DNA of 64,000 bases from Trogon surrucura (taxonomy: Eukaryota; Chordata; Aves; Trogoniformes; Trogonidae), in contig JAJGST010000022.1 of the NCBI GenBank assembly GCA_020746105.1, positions 434,001 to 498,000 of the forward strand. Reading direction: 5' to 3'. Positions within the stretch are counted from its first letter, which is position 1. Each line of letters begins with the position of its first letter. Under the pieces are notes generated by a model. That model had not been told where the DNA came from. It saw nothing but the letters and a program-made list of their open reading frames with translations, and ran no database searches. Made by a program: the position numbers and the translations under genes. Shown here piece by piece: positions 1 to 10,457 of this stretch.

Positions 1-250
1 AAAAGTTTTTTCTCATGTTGAGGTGGAACTTCCTATGTTCTCACTTAAACCCATTATTCCTTGTTCTTTTGCTGGGCATGACTGGAAAGAGATTGTCCCC
101 TTCCTCTTGACACCCATCCCTCAGATATTTGTAGACGTTAATAAGGTCCCCTCTCAGCCATCTCCTTTCAAGGCTAAACAGCCCCTGTTCTCTCAGTCTC
201 TCTTCATTGGAGAGGTGTTTAAAAAGCCTCACCTTATAATCAGTTACCAG
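1..250 (-). mobile_element. CR1 LINE fragment, ORF2 C-terminal end (antisense)
   Basis: On the minus strand this encodes the C-terminal region of CR1 ORF2, recognisable by a segment reading [15 protein letters not shown], which recurs in every CR1 3' piece in this window. It is cut by the window start and ends near 250, where a sense-oriented CR1 piece begins. The reading frame is broken. It is a dead 5'-truncated LINE copy; no function is expected. Confidence 0.85.
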
Positions 251-739
251 ACATGGTAACCTCCATCCTTTGTTGGATAAGGGGGGAAACATAGTGACGA
301 AGGATGAGGAAAAGGCTGAGGTACATAACGCCTTCTTTGCCTCAGTCTTTAATAGCAAGACCAGTTGTTCTCTGGGTACCCAGTCCCCTGAGCTGAAAGA
401 CAGGGATGGGGAGCAGAATGAAGCCCCATAATCCAAGGGGAAATGGTTAGCGACCTGCTGCTCCACTTAGACACACACAAGTTGAAGGAGCCAGATGGGA
501 TCCACCCAAGGGTACTGGGGGAGCCGGCAGAAGTGCTCACCAAGCTGCTTTCCCTCATTTATCAGCAGTCCTGGTTAACCAGGGAGGTCCCAGTGGGCTG
601 GAGGTTAGCAAATGTGACGCCCATCTGCAAGAAGGGCCAGACAGAGGATCTGGGGAACTACAGGCCTTTCAGTCTGACCTCGGTGCTGGGGAAGGTTATG
701 GAGCAGATCATCTCGAGTGTCATCATGTGACACGTACAG
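251..739 (+). mobile_element. CR1 LINE fragment, ORF2 reverse transcriptase N-terminal part
   Basis: Plus-strand frames read an ORF2 segment leading into the reverse transcriptase domain, including GEPAEVLTKLLSLIYQQSW and VTPICKKGQTEDLGNYRP (443-730), the region just before the RT palm motifs. Similarity stops near 739, where Tc1-like sequence starts in the opposite orientation. Frameshifts and stops show it is inactive. Confidence 0.85.
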
Positions 740-1717
740 GACAGCCCATTCTTCCTGGCAGAACTGCTTTAGCTCTGCCATATTCTTTGGACGTCTCACG
801 TGTAGGGCTCTCTTCCAGTCATTCCACAGCATCTCTGCTGGGCTGAGGTCTGAGCTTGGACTTGGCCACTCCAAAAGGCAGATTTTGTTTTTCTGAAGCC
901 GTTCTGTTGTGGGCTTACTCCGGTCCTGTTGCATCACCCAACGTCCACAGAGTTTCAGCTGACATACAGACATTCTCACATTATCCTGAAGGATTTTTTG
1001 GTACACTTAGGAATTCCTCTTCCCCTCACTGACTGCAAGCTGGCCAGGCCCTGATGCAGCAAAGCAGGCCCAAATCATGATGTTTCCTCCACCACACTTT
1101 ACGGTTGGGATGATGTTTCCATGATGACATGCAGTGCCCTTTTTACGCCAGATGTAGTGCTGCATGTTCTTTCCAAATAGTTCAATCTTTGTCTCATCAG
1201 TCCACAAAACATTTTGCCAGTTTCACTGTGCAGTGTCAATGTGCTCTTTCGCAAACTTCAGGCGTGCAGCAATGTGCTGTGTAGGAAGCAGCGGCTTCCT
1301 TCATGGCGTCCTGCCACAGACACCCTGCTTGTGCAATGGTTTATGTACTGTAGACTCATGAACAGAGATGTGAGCCAGTTCCAATGATGTCTTCAGCTCT
1401 TTGGTTGCCACTCGGGGTTGTTTCTTTTCCTCACTGGTGAGTCTTTGTTGTGCTCTTGGGGTCATTTTGACAGGGCGTCCACTTCTTGGTAGAGTAGCCA
1501 GAGTCCCAAAGTGTCTCCATTTGTCGATCGTTTGCCTCACTGTAGACTGGGGAATTTCTAAGGTCTTTGAAAACACTTTGTAAGCCTTTCCAGCTTTATG
1601 TAAATCAACAATTCTTGATGGTAGATCCTCTGAAAGCTCTTTTTGAGGAGCCAGGGCTGACATAAGCATACATCTTGTGCAGAGCAAACTCAGAACATTT
1701 GAGTGGATTTTAAACAA
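740..1717 (-). pseudogene. Tc1-like transposase, broken (Tc1/mariner superfamily)
   Basis: The minus strand carries a Tc1-type transposase in three pieces. 1301-1717 holds the paired helix-turn-helix DNA-binding region (LEIPQSTVRQTIDKWRHFG, then RVATKELKTSLELAHISVHE). 1007-1207 holds the first catalytic block (WTDETKIELFG, GGGNIMIWACFAASGPG). 740-1006 holds the C-terminal block (QQD, then SSDLSPAEMLWNDWKRALH). These contain the positions of the DDE catalytic triad: D of TDE, D of QQD, E of AEMLW. The part after QQD is shortened, and stops and shifts separate the pieces. I see no clear terminal inverted repeats, and the C-terminal edge abuts CR1 at 739. Tc1-like elements cut and paste through a transposase dimer; this copy is dead. 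Confidence 0.85.
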
Positions 1718-1739
1718 CGTTAATCAGCTGTTAACTGTG

Positions 1740-2118
1740 CCCTCAGGGTATAAGAAACCTTAGGGCTGAACAAAAGGCTTAAAAGGGTAAGTCTTTGTTA
1801 AAAGGCAAGTACTTAAAAGGCCTGTAAACTATTGTGTGCGTAGCTTTCTGAGAGTCTTTGGATTGTAGAGTCAACTATGGTTGCCACCAGATCAAAGGTT
1901 GTTACAAAAACTGTGGGCACCCAGACAGAGGCCCCACGTAAGCATGTGGGTGTTCAGGCCTCGGGCTGCAGAGAGTGCAGGAGCCTGGCACTTGCCATGG
2001 AGGGTAGTGGAGGCGACGCCTGTGTCCGATGTGACCAGGTGAACGATCTGCTCAGCCTGGTCATCTCATTCTGAGATCACTGCTCAACAAGCACACCAGT
2101 TCAAACATCTGCTATTTT
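1740..2118 (+). mobile_element. CR1 LINE 5' end with ORF1 start
   Basis: An ATG at 1877 opens a 65-residue ORF whose start (MVATRSKVVTKTVGTQTE) closely resembles the ORF1 starts at 18955 ([18 protein letters not shown]) and 28729. A Cys-rich segment (CREC then CVRC) resembles the N-terminal zinc-knuckle-like part of CR1 ORF1. The preceding 130 bp would be the 5' UTR end. ORF1 stops at 2074, shortly before the provirus insertion at 2123. Confidence 0.7.
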
Positions 2119-2122
2119 AAAT
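2119..2122. other. Target site duplication of the gammaretrovirus-like provirus (left copy)
   Basis: The 4 bp aaat directly before the LTR repeats at 8739-8742 directly after the other LTR. A 4 bp duplication is usual for gammaretroviral integrase and shows that 2123-8738 inserted as one unit. Confidence 0.85.
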
Positions 2123-2666
2123 TGATGCCGTGAAAAGCTGAAATCAGAACTTAATAGCCTTGATGTCTATTAAGCAGGTATTCTTTATTGCTGCGCAGGA
2201 CACACAGAGGATAGCTCCGTCTAGTGTGTGCCCCGAGGAAGGCCAAACATACAATTTTTATACAGTTTAGGCATACATATTCATGCAATTTCCGAGAACT
2301 CATTAACATGTTGCCGTTTAGACATACATATTCATGCAATTTCCGAGAACTCATTAACATGTTGCCGCCCACTCCCGCATGCATAATAGTCTTTTGGTGG
2401 TCATCAGGTGGTCGTCCTCATCGAGGTGTCCTGTTGATGAGCTCCATTCAGTTAACTCCTAGGCTGGTTCTGCATATCTCGTTCCATCTTTGAAGATAAG
2501 CGCATCCTGTCCTTGAGGAAAAGGTTCCGGGAAAAGCTCCCCTTGTGGAATACTTTATCTCACACCTCCATTGTCCCACTGTCCCACTGATTCTGTTTGC
2601 CCCAGCATATTGAGTTTTTTACATACCAATTAAAACTACGGTTCTGGCTCCAGTTCCGCGGCTTCA
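2123..2666 (-). repeat. 3' LTR of the gammaretrovirus-like provirus
   Basis: A 544 bp LTR that on the minus strand begins TGAAGCCG and ends GGCATCA. It contains two near-identical copies of a roughly 47 bp block (about 2270-2365, around catacatattcatgcaatt), a likely U3 duplication. The polyadenylation signal lies on the minus strand near 2180. One base shorter than its partner. Confidence 0.92.
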
Positions 2667-2692
2667 ATTCCCCCCTTTTCTTTTTACTTTGC
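2667..2692 (-). promoter_or_regulatory. Polypurine tract, plus-strand primer
   Basis: Read on the minus strand this is an A/G run ending in six G and AAT immediately before the LTR. It is the expected primer for plus-strand DNA synthesis and fixes the provirus orientation. Confidence 0.8.
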
Positions 2693-2708
2693 GAATTCCT
2701 TCGCAACC

Positions 2709-2936
2709 TTACCAGAATACTCCACCATCATTCAATGTTTTCCTAAAATGTTTTCCTGTTTCCACATGGTGTCTTATTCCGTTTTGCTTCCAATTTTCAT
2801 AATCCATAGTGCTCTGTTTACAGCACCAGAAGGAACATTGTACTACAATACATGTTAACACTGCCAGGAGTCCCACGGTCACCAAAAACCCCAAGAGTTG
2901 CTTAAGCCATGTGAAATTTGGGAGCCAGGATGTCAA
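2709..2936 (-). pseudogene. Env transmembrane subunit C-terminus (gammaretrovirus-like)
   Basis: A 75-residue minus-strand ORF contains a pre-membrane segment with an NFT sequon, a hydrophobic anchor of about 23 residues (LLGFLVTVGLLAVLTCIVV) and a cytoplasmic tail starting in a Cys cluster (CSFWCC). This is the layout of the end of a retroviral TM subunit, and it lies immediately upstream of the polypurine tract. The ectodomain between this piece and the SU start at 3238-3471 is mostly missing, so Env cannot be made. Confidence 0.75.
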
Positions 2937-3237
2937 TTTGTGCCACAGTTCCTCAAATCCCCAAGAGGTATTATCTTTAGTTACTTCATGGAGGCTTTTG
3001 GTTCTTTCCCATATGAAGGCGGCAGCTACGCTGCATCAGCGGGTATCTCGTAAAGGAGGATTTGCTTACTACTGTGGCCTTGCCATAGTCATCTGCACAT
3101 ACAGTCCAATTTAAGGCAGTGTAATTCACTCTAAAGTTTCCTACCCTTAAAGCATTTGAATCATTGCAGCTAATAAAAGTGGGGTTCCCTATACTTTGTA
3201 ATTCGAATCGAGGTCCCTTGCTATAGTTTCCAATTTG

Positions 3238-3471
3238 TTAACAACCCCATCCAGAAGAGCTATTAAAAGGCCAATTCCATTCCCCTAAGCTTGCAGGAAT
3301 TCCATATAAGGGTACTTGAAACCCTACACGTGGTAAAGCTACACATACCCAGCAATCCTTCGCATTTGTATCTTTTACTAATGTTTCGATTACCTGGTAG
3401 TGAACCTTCTCTTCCCAAGCAGCTACAATATTCACAACAGTAATCAGAATCAAAAAGCAGAATGCTGTCAT
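3238..3471 (-). pseudogene. Env surface subunit N-terminus (gammaretrovirus-like)
   Basis: A 77-residue minus-strand ORF opens with a signal-peptide-like hydrophobic stretch (TAFCFLILITVVNIVAA) followed by an ectodomain start with a CWVC motif, the CxxC type seen in gammaretroviral SU. It lies just after the end of integrase, where env begins in this group. It stops after 77 codons, and only the TM end (2709-2936) follows. Assignment rests on position and these motifs. Confidence 0.65.
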
Positions 3472-3548
3472 TCTATTGTCTCTGTAATTTCAACTTTAAA
3501 GGTCCCATAGACTCTGAAGTCCACTGCTTATCTGGAGCTTTCTTCACT

Positions 3549-5430
3549 CTAGTGTAATGGATCCAGGCGGGTCGCTCTCTTGATTGCAGTGAAGGTTGTC
3601 AGTAGTACCTGGTATGGTCCGTTCCACTTCTCTTCCAGCAGATTACCTGAAAGATTCTTAACATAAACCCAATCTCCAGGGCTATATGGGTGGATTTTGT
3701 GATCCAGTCCCTTAGCCCTGGTTCCTAGAACATTCTTATTTATTACCTCTAGTTGTTTTCCTAAAGATATTACATAGTTCTGCAAATAACAGTTTCCCAG
3801 CTGACCCACATCTTCCCCCTTGAACTTGGTCTGATAAGGTCTCCCATATAGTATCTCAAAAGGGCTCAAGTTTTCTTTGGCTCTGGGCTTCACTCGTATT
3901 CTTAGTAATGCTATGGGCAACGCCTGATACCAATACAAATTTGCCTCCTGACATATCTTGGCTATCTGCTGCTTTATCATATGGTTCATCTTTTCCACCT
4001 GTCCACTAGCCTGTGGTCTCTGGGGAGTATGTAGTTGCCAGTCAATCCCCAGTATTCTACTAACTTGTTGTACTACATGTTCGCAAAAGTGAGTGCCCCT
4101 ATCTGATGAAATGACTGTAGGAACCCCAAATCGAGGTATTATTTCATTCATCAGTACCTTAGTCACTTCCCTTGCCTTGTTAGTTCTGCAAGGAAATGCC
4201 TCTGGCCATCCAGAAAAGGTGTCTGACAATACCAACAAATATCGGTACCCCCTTTTCTTGGGAGCTCAGAAAAATCAATCTGCCAATGGTCTCCGGGTAC
4301 GTTCCCTTTCCCTATGGTTCCTAATTGTCTTAGATTACCAGTGTTAGGATTATTTCTCAAGCATATTTCACATTGCTGGGTCACTTGTCGGACTGTTGTA
4401 TACAAGCTTTTCCCTACCAATTTTTGATTTAGAAATTTGTACGATGAATCTGCTCCCCAATGTGTTTTATTGTGTTTTGCTTTGACAATACCCCATACCA
4501 TTCTAGCAGGAACCACAACCCGACCATCATCTAGACTTGCCCATCCTTGGGAGGGAATTTGTCCTCCTAGCCCCTGTATTAATTCTTGGTCTGCTTTAGA
4601 ATACTCAACGCTTTCTTGACCAATCAGGTTCCCATCCCTATTGTCAGGAATCAGTGCTAAAGCTGATTCACTTTGCATTCTTCCAGCTGCCTCCTTAGCC
4701 ATAGAATCAGCAAATCTATTACCTTTCTCTTGGTCAGTGTTACCCTTCGAATGTCCTTGGCAATGCATAATGGCCACTTTGGCAGGAAGTCGTACTGCCT
4801 CCAGCAAGCAAAGCACCTCTTCCGCGTTCTTGACTTGTTTCCCTGGTGTGGTGAGTAGTCCTCGTTCCTTCCAGATCGCCCCATGGGCATGCACAACTCC
4901 AAAGGCATACCTAGAGTCTGTCCATATATTTATTCTCTTTCCTTTTGCTAATTCTAAAGCCCTGGTCAGGGCAATAATTTCTGCTTTCTGGGCCGATGTC
5001 CCGGCAGGCAAAGGTTGGGATTCAATTATCCTTTCTACTGTAGTCACCGCATATCCAGCTTTGTGAACACCTTGTCTGTGAAAACTGCTTCCATCTGTAA
5101 ACCAAGAGTCCTGTGCATCTTCCAGAGGTTCTTCCTTTAGATCCGGCCTGCTTGAGTACAGTCTCAATGGTCTCCAAACAATCCTGTGTCAAAGGTTCAG
5201 ATGTTTCCCACTGAGAAAGGAAGCTGGATTCACAATGTTAGTTATTTCGATATTAACATCATCTGATTCAATCAAAATAGCTTGATACTTTAAAAATCGA
5301 GATGGAGAAAGCCAGTGGTTTCCTTTCTGCTCTAATACAGCAGATACTGCGTGCGATATCAACACTGTAATCTTTTGGCCCAAAGTAAATTTCCGGGCTT
5401 CTTGAATGTTTAGTATTACAGCCGCCACAG
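3549..5430 (-). pseudogene. pol: pol: RNase H and integrase domains (gammaretrovirus-like), frameshifted
   Basis: Minus strand. 5189-5428 reads the RT connection region. 4163-5167 reads RNase H (WFTDGSSF, QKAEIIALTRAL, WTDSRYAF, motifs carrying the metal-binding acidic residues), then the integrase N-terminus with an H-H-C-C zinc pattern ending CEICLRN, then the first catalytic region (HWQIDFSEL). A frameshift near 4240 moves to the 3549-4238 frame, which reads [13 protein letters not shown], the second catalytic Asp (SSDRGTHF), the catalytic Glu (SGQVEKMN) and a basic C-terminal domain. The motifs are conserved but the shift and stops destroy the polyprotein. Env remnants follow directly. 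Confidence 0.88.
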
Positions 5431-6461
5431 CTCGTAGGCACCCGGGCCACCCTTTGCTTACTTCATCAAGTTGTTTAGAGAAGTAAGCTACGGCTCTTCT
5501 TTAAGACCCTAGCCGCTGAGCCAAGACTCCCAAAGCTATGCCGTGTTTTTCATGGGAGAAGAGCCAGAATGATTTGGTGACATCAGGTAAGCTTAAGGCC
5601 GAGGCCTTCATTAGTTCCTTTTTAGTGTTTCGAATGCATTATGAGCTTCTTTGGACCAGACCAACTGAGAGGGATTATTCTTCAAAAGTTCATACAATGG
5701 TCTTGCTATTATTCCATAATTATAAATCCATAACCGGCACCAACCTGTCATTCCCCAAAAGGTTCTGAGATCTTTTACCGTCTTAGGGAGAGGAGTTCTG
5801 CAAATTGCTTCTTTCCTTCCGTTCCTAATTCTCGTTGTCCTCCTGATAGTTCGTACCCAAGGTAGGTTACATGCTGCTTCACCATCTGAGCTTTCTGTTG
5901 AGAAACTCGATATCCATTTAATCCCAGGAAATTCAATAAACTAACAGTCCATTGAATACAGTCAGGTTTTGTTTCTGTTGCAATTAACAGGTCATCCACA
6001 TACTGAAGAAGGATTCCATCTCTGGAGGGGGGTCCCATGTTTCAAGTTCTCGTGCTAAGTGATTTCCAAAAATTGTTGGACTGTTCTTAAACCCTTGAGG
6101 TAACACTGTCCAAGTGAGTTGAGTTTTCCTACCAGTAGTAGGACTTTCCCATTCAAATGCAAATATGCTTGGACTTTCTTTGGCCAAAGGCAAACAGAAG
6201 AATGCATCTTTTAAATCTAATACTGTAAACCATACCTGATTATCTCGCAATTTTAGTGAGTAGGGTATAAGGATTGGCCACCACAGAGTGCAAATCCTTA
6301 ACAATTCCATTAATTTTCCTTAAATCCTGCACTACTCGGTAAGTTCCATCTGATTTCTTTACATGCAGTATGGGAGTGTTATATTCTGATTCGCATTCTA
6401 CTAGTAATCCATGCTGTAGAAAATTATTTATTTTTGGAATTGCATTCCAAATACCATGCAA
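5431..6461 (-). pseudogene. pol: pol: reverse transcriptase domain (gammaretrovirus-like), broken
   Basis: Minus-strand pieces read RT in order. 6240-6461 has [18 protein letters not shown]. 5984-6310 has [15 protein letters not shown], with the first catalytic Asp, and [12 protein letters not shown]. 5775-6038 has the YVDD active-site motif (LLQYVDDLL) and the thumb. Frames change at the overlaps, and further stops lie at 5431-5775. The family and order are clear, but the enzyme could not be made. Confidence 0.88.
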
Positions 6462-8172
6462 AATCAGTCTTTGATATTTGGTTAATAATTGTATGTCAAC
6501 ACAACTGTTAAGACTCCAATCAGGATTGTTTTTCAGAAAATGATCCTCTCATCACCCTGCCTGTGTATGCGTCCCGCACATACACTCTGTTTCCAAGCAT
6601 AAAACTAGGGGATCTTGCCGTGGCACATTAATACCACAATCCCTCTGTCAATCTGGATGATTTCACAAAGTAAAAAAAAGAAAAGAAAAGAAGAAAAAAA
6701 AAAAACCTATCTGCACACATAACCTCATCCCACTTTTCTTCTCTCCGCAAAAACAACATTAATTGCAAATTCGTATTATAATTCAAAGATCCATTAAAGG
6801 ACTATTTTATTATTTTTTTTTTTTCCCATCCTCTAGCTTATTCAAGGACGACTGCTGATTACAATACTTAATTAACGCCTTTTTGTTCACACTCCCACCT
6901 GGTGATAACCCTGAATCTTTCCAATGTGCTAGGATACACCCTAGGGGCTTTGCTTTCCCCCATTCCTGATTACCACAGGGATTCCTTTTACAAATATATG
7001 TTTCCAGTTTGTTCAAATTTACCTTCATCTTACTTATACCGTGATGACAAACAAACTGTCAGTTGGATTCTGCTAGTACAATATTATATGCCCCCCCCAC
7101 CTTAAATGTGTGGTGCAAAACCCAGGTCTACAGGTCTGGCAGGGGGACGAGGGGAGGGATTACTGGCAGAAGTCTTCCCATCCGAGATCTTACCGATTCC
7201 TAAATCGCCCCCCCCCCCGTTTTATAACGTATATGTATCAAATACCCTGCTCTCAATTCTTTCCCAGTCTGATCACTCTTTACACTTTTGCAACAAAAAT
7301 CCCACCCAAATCGGATCCACGGATCCAAAACTTCTCACCACATCTCATACATTCCAAACCAAATACGAGTTGACATGATTTGTGGTGAAACACACACACC
7401 AATAATAATTCACACACGCTTCGTCCGTCCCTGGCCGTACCCCTCGTGGGATAATGGAACTGCGGATCAGGACTCCACACTCGCTTTGCAGCACACACAG
7501 CTGCATCTCAGTCACTCAGTCCACTCATATAAACGCCAGGTTCAAATCACTTTTACATAAACAGTTCCTTATAGACATATCCAAGTTCAATGCCAATAAA
7601 TCAATACCACCACAGAGTACGCTATTGCAAAAGTACGTAACCGTACCCAACGTACCAGAGTACACCACTCACAGTGAGCGTGCACCAACAAAAGTACAAA
7701 CACTTATACAAGCTTTGTACCCAAAGAGATGTATACCCTCAAGCAACAGTAGCCTGGTATACGGTGCCTTGCGTAGGACGTCTCCTACGACTTACAGGGA
7801 CACAGAGGTGACCAATCACCCACAGAGTACGCTATTGCAAAAGTACGTAACCGTACCCAACGTACCAGAGTACACCACTCACAGTGAGCGTGCACCAACA
7901 GAAGTACAAACAACAAAGTGCACCATTACAGAGTACGCTATTGCAAAAGTACTTAGCTCGACCTGAGCCCCTACCCAACGTACCAGAAACCCGGGAAAAA
8001 AAAAACCAAACCAAAACCAAACAAAACAAACATTTAAAGAATACCTTATTCCTTTAGATGGTCCTTGTCTGCTCCCGCAGAGATCCAATTGAGGCGAGGA
8101 GTCCCTCCGGGAAATCCCGGGGGTACCCTAGGGAGTCCTGTTCTCAGTGGGTCCTGCAGCCGAGCAGAGAGG
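6462..8172 (-). other. Provirus leader region without a recognisable gag
   Basis: In an intact gammaretrovirus this interval would hold the leader, gag and protease, normally about 2 kb or more. I find no capsid major homology region, no CCHC knuckle and no protease DTG motif on either strand. The sequence includes an A-rich tract near 6670-6706, C runs near 7090 and 7210, and GTAC-rich direct repeats (7611-7952). The frames open here are short and look incidental. Confidence 0.55.
7611..7952. repeat. GTAC-rich direct repeats in the provirus leader
   Basis: A 91 bp unit at 7611-7701 (starting cacagagtacgctattgcaa) recurs at 7821-7911 with one visible mismatch. A third partial copy of its first 25 bp lies at 7928-7952. 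The unit is rich in gtac and tacg. It lies between primer site and pol, where gag is expected. Confidence 0.85.
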
Positions 8173-8190
8173 GTCCCATCTGGGGTGCCA
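8173..8190 (-). promoter_or_regulatory. Primer-binding site, tRNA-Arg(CCU) type
   Basis: The plus strand reads gtcccatctggggtgcca, matching what I recall as the 3' end plus CCA of vertebrate tRNA-Arg(CCU). It lies 3 nt inside the 5' LTR, the correct place and orientation for priming minus-strand DNA synthesis. The motif is seen; naming the tRNA relies on recall. Confidence 0.75.
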
Positions 8191-8193
8191 AAC

Positions 8194-8738
8194 TGATGCC
8201 GTGAAAAGCTGAAATCAGAACTTAATAGCCTTGATGTCTATTAAGCAGGTATTCTTTATTGCTGCGCAGGACACACAGAGGATAGCTCCGTCTAGTGTGT
8301 GCCCCGGAGGAAGGCCAAACATACAATTTTTATACAGTTTAGGCATACATATTCATGCAATTTCCGAGAACTCATTAACATGTTGCCGTTTAGACATACA
8401 TATTCATGCAATTTCCGAGAACTCATTAACATGTTGCCGCCCACTCCCGCATGCATAATAGTCTTTTGGTGGTCATCAGGTGGTCGTCCTCATCGAGGTG
8501 TCCTGTTGATGAGCTCCATTCAGTTAACTCCTAGGCTGGTTCTGCATATCTCGTTCCATCTTTGAAGATAAGCGCATCCTGTCCTTGAGGAAAAGGTTCC
8601 GGGAAAAGCTCCCCTTGTGGAATACTTTATCTCACACCTCCATTGTCCCACTGTCCCACTGATTCTGTTTGCCCCAGCATATTGAGTTTTTTACATACCA
8701 ATTAAAACTACGGTTCTGGCTCCAGTTCCGCGGCTTCA
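8194..8738 (-). repeat. 5' LTR of the gammaretrovirus-like provirus
   Basis: A 545 bp LTR nearly identical to 2123-2666; the one visible difference is an extra G near 8305. It would carry the promoter for minus-strand transcription. Followed by the 4 bp target duplication at 8739-8742. Confidence 0.92.
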
Positions 8739-8742
8739 AAAT

Positions 8743-9682
8743 CAAGACACATTACCTCTAAAATCAACAACATATTAACATCTGTTAGCATGGGAATATG
8801 AGGACTACAAAATAGTATTTTCCTGAATCATCAGTTGTGAAAAGTTACTTGCAATTTTGCATGTGTTATTTAAACAGAGTATTTTTGCATAAAGTAGGAG
8901 CTAAAGAAGTTCAAATTCTGAATCTAGCTTAGAAAGCACCTATGAAAAAATTGCATATGCTTACTTTGCAACCTTTCCCTGGCATATTCTGTCACATCTG
9001 AGGTTTGCTACAAAACCAAACTGAGGCCATTATTCTCAGCTTTATAAAAACTAAATGCTTCAAGGAGAATAAATAATTTCTGTCCTTATTTAACCTAAAT
9101 GGAACTATTAACTCATTTTCAAAATAACCCATACCAGTCTTACTATCTTCACATTTTGTATTTACATTGAAGTCAAGAAGACTGTGTACATTTAACCATC
9201 AGCAGGCTTCTGAAAACAATGGAGCTGCACAGAGTGGAAAATCTTTATTGTGTTCAAAAAGACAGCTTGGCTTTCAGATAGCAGACTGATCTTGTAGGAA
9301 GCTCAGCTGTGTATATGTGGCATTGAAACTACAGATTCGTAAAAATAAAATGATGCTGCATTTACAGTCACTCTTCAGATTAGAATGCATTTTTTTTCAA
9401 AATATTCTTCGAAACATGAACACAATTATATCACCATCTGGAGGAGAGAATGCTGCAATAAACCCACGGAAGTATAAACCGATTTATTTTTTCTGTAAAA
9501 ATCCTGCATCATTAAAATTCAACAGTACCAAAGAAAACACCAATCAACTGTTTTCCAGAAGATATGCAATCTTATAAGATGTATTCCATAAATTGTTGGA
9601 GCTAGCAAAAATCCAGCATACCAGCATACCAGCAAAACCTCTGTACACTCATAAAGCAACAATCTAGTTAATCCTTAGTATT
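8743..9682. other. AT-rich DNA, no gene recognised
   Basis: No convincing coding frame, RNA gene or repeat end is visible. Short ORFs such as 9317-9577 lack any recognised motif and fit chance in AT-rich DNA. It may be intron of the PGGT1B-like locus at 11663-12347, but no further exon was found here. Confidence 0.5.
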
Positions 9683-10457
9683 CAGCAAGGGCAAGTGTAG
9701 AATTTTGCACCTGGGAAAGAATAACCCCATGTGCCAGTATAGGTTGGGGACTGCCCCGCTGGAGAGCAGCGCAGGGGAAAGGGACCTGGGGGTTCTAGTG
9801 GACAGCAGGATGACCATGAGCCAGCACTGTGCCCTCGTGGCCAAGAAGGCCAATGGCATCCTGGGGTGTATTAGAAGGGGAGTAGCAAGTAGGTCGAGAG
9901 AGGTCCTCCTGCCCCTCTGCTCTGCCCTGGTGAGGCCGCATCTGGAATATTGTGTCCAGTTCTGGGCCTCTCAGTTCAAGAGAGACAGGGAGCTGCTGGA
10001 GAGAGTCCAGCGCAGAGCCACAGAGATGATGGAGGGAGTGGAACATCTCCCTTATGAGGAAGGGCTGAAGGAGCTGGGTCTCTTTAGCATGGAGAAGAGG
10101 AGGCTGAGGGGTGACCTCATTCATGTTTATAAACATGTCAAGGGGGAGTGTCAGGAGGACGGAGCCAGGCTCTTTTCAGCGGCATCCATTGACAGGACAA
10201 GGGGCAATGGGTACAAGCTGGAACATAGGAGATTCCTCAAAAACATTATAAAAAACTTTTTCACTGCAAGGGTGACAGAGCCCTGGAACAGGCTACCCAG
10301 GGAGGTTGTGGAGTCTCCTTCTCTGGAGACATTCAAAACCCACCTGTATATGTTCCTGTGTGACCTGCTGTAGGTGATCCTGCTCTGGCAGGGGGGTTGG
10401 ACTAGATGATCTTTCGAGGTCCCTTCCAGCCCCTGACATTCTGTGATTCTGTGATTC
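9683..10457 (+). mobile_element. CR1 LINE 3' fragment with open ORF2 C-terminus
   Basis: A 5'-truncated CR1. The frame at 9705-10373 (222 residues) is open across the ORF2 C-terminal region, including [31 protein letters not shown] and [19 protein letters not shown] short 3' UTR (about 10374-10440) follows and ends in the tandem tgtgattc tail. The open frame and clean tail mark a relatively young copy. Without the RT core it cannot move by itself. Confidence 0.92.

Larger units (their letters stand above)
2123..8738 (-). mobile_element. Gammaretrovirus-like ERV provirus, defective, minus strand
   Basis: A 6616 bp provirus runs from an LTR at 8194-8738 (5' in its own sense) to one at 2123-2666. 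It has a primer-binding site, a pol remnant, two env remnants, a polypurine tract and a 4 bp target duplication. The two LTRs differ by eye only by one inserted G, suggesting a fairly recent insertion. Even so, pol carries shifts and stops and no gag is recognisable between the primer site and RT. It may have spread as an already defective genome helped in trans, or have been damaged after insertion. It sits outside the visible palindrome. Confidence 0.9.

Noticed and set aside
2224-2493. 89-codon ORF in the gammaretrovirus-like LTR, repeated at 8299-8565
   Set aside because: It reads antisense through the LTR, including its internal duplication; identical in both LTRs simply because the LTRs are identical.
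7610-7952. Possible CRISPR-like array from the spaced direct repeats
   Set aside because: Only two full units plus one partial, 91 bp long with unequal spacing, inside a vertebrate provirus leader.
9317-9577. 86-codon ORF in AT-rich DNA
   Set aside because: No motif, no splice context and composition like the surroundings; most likely chance.
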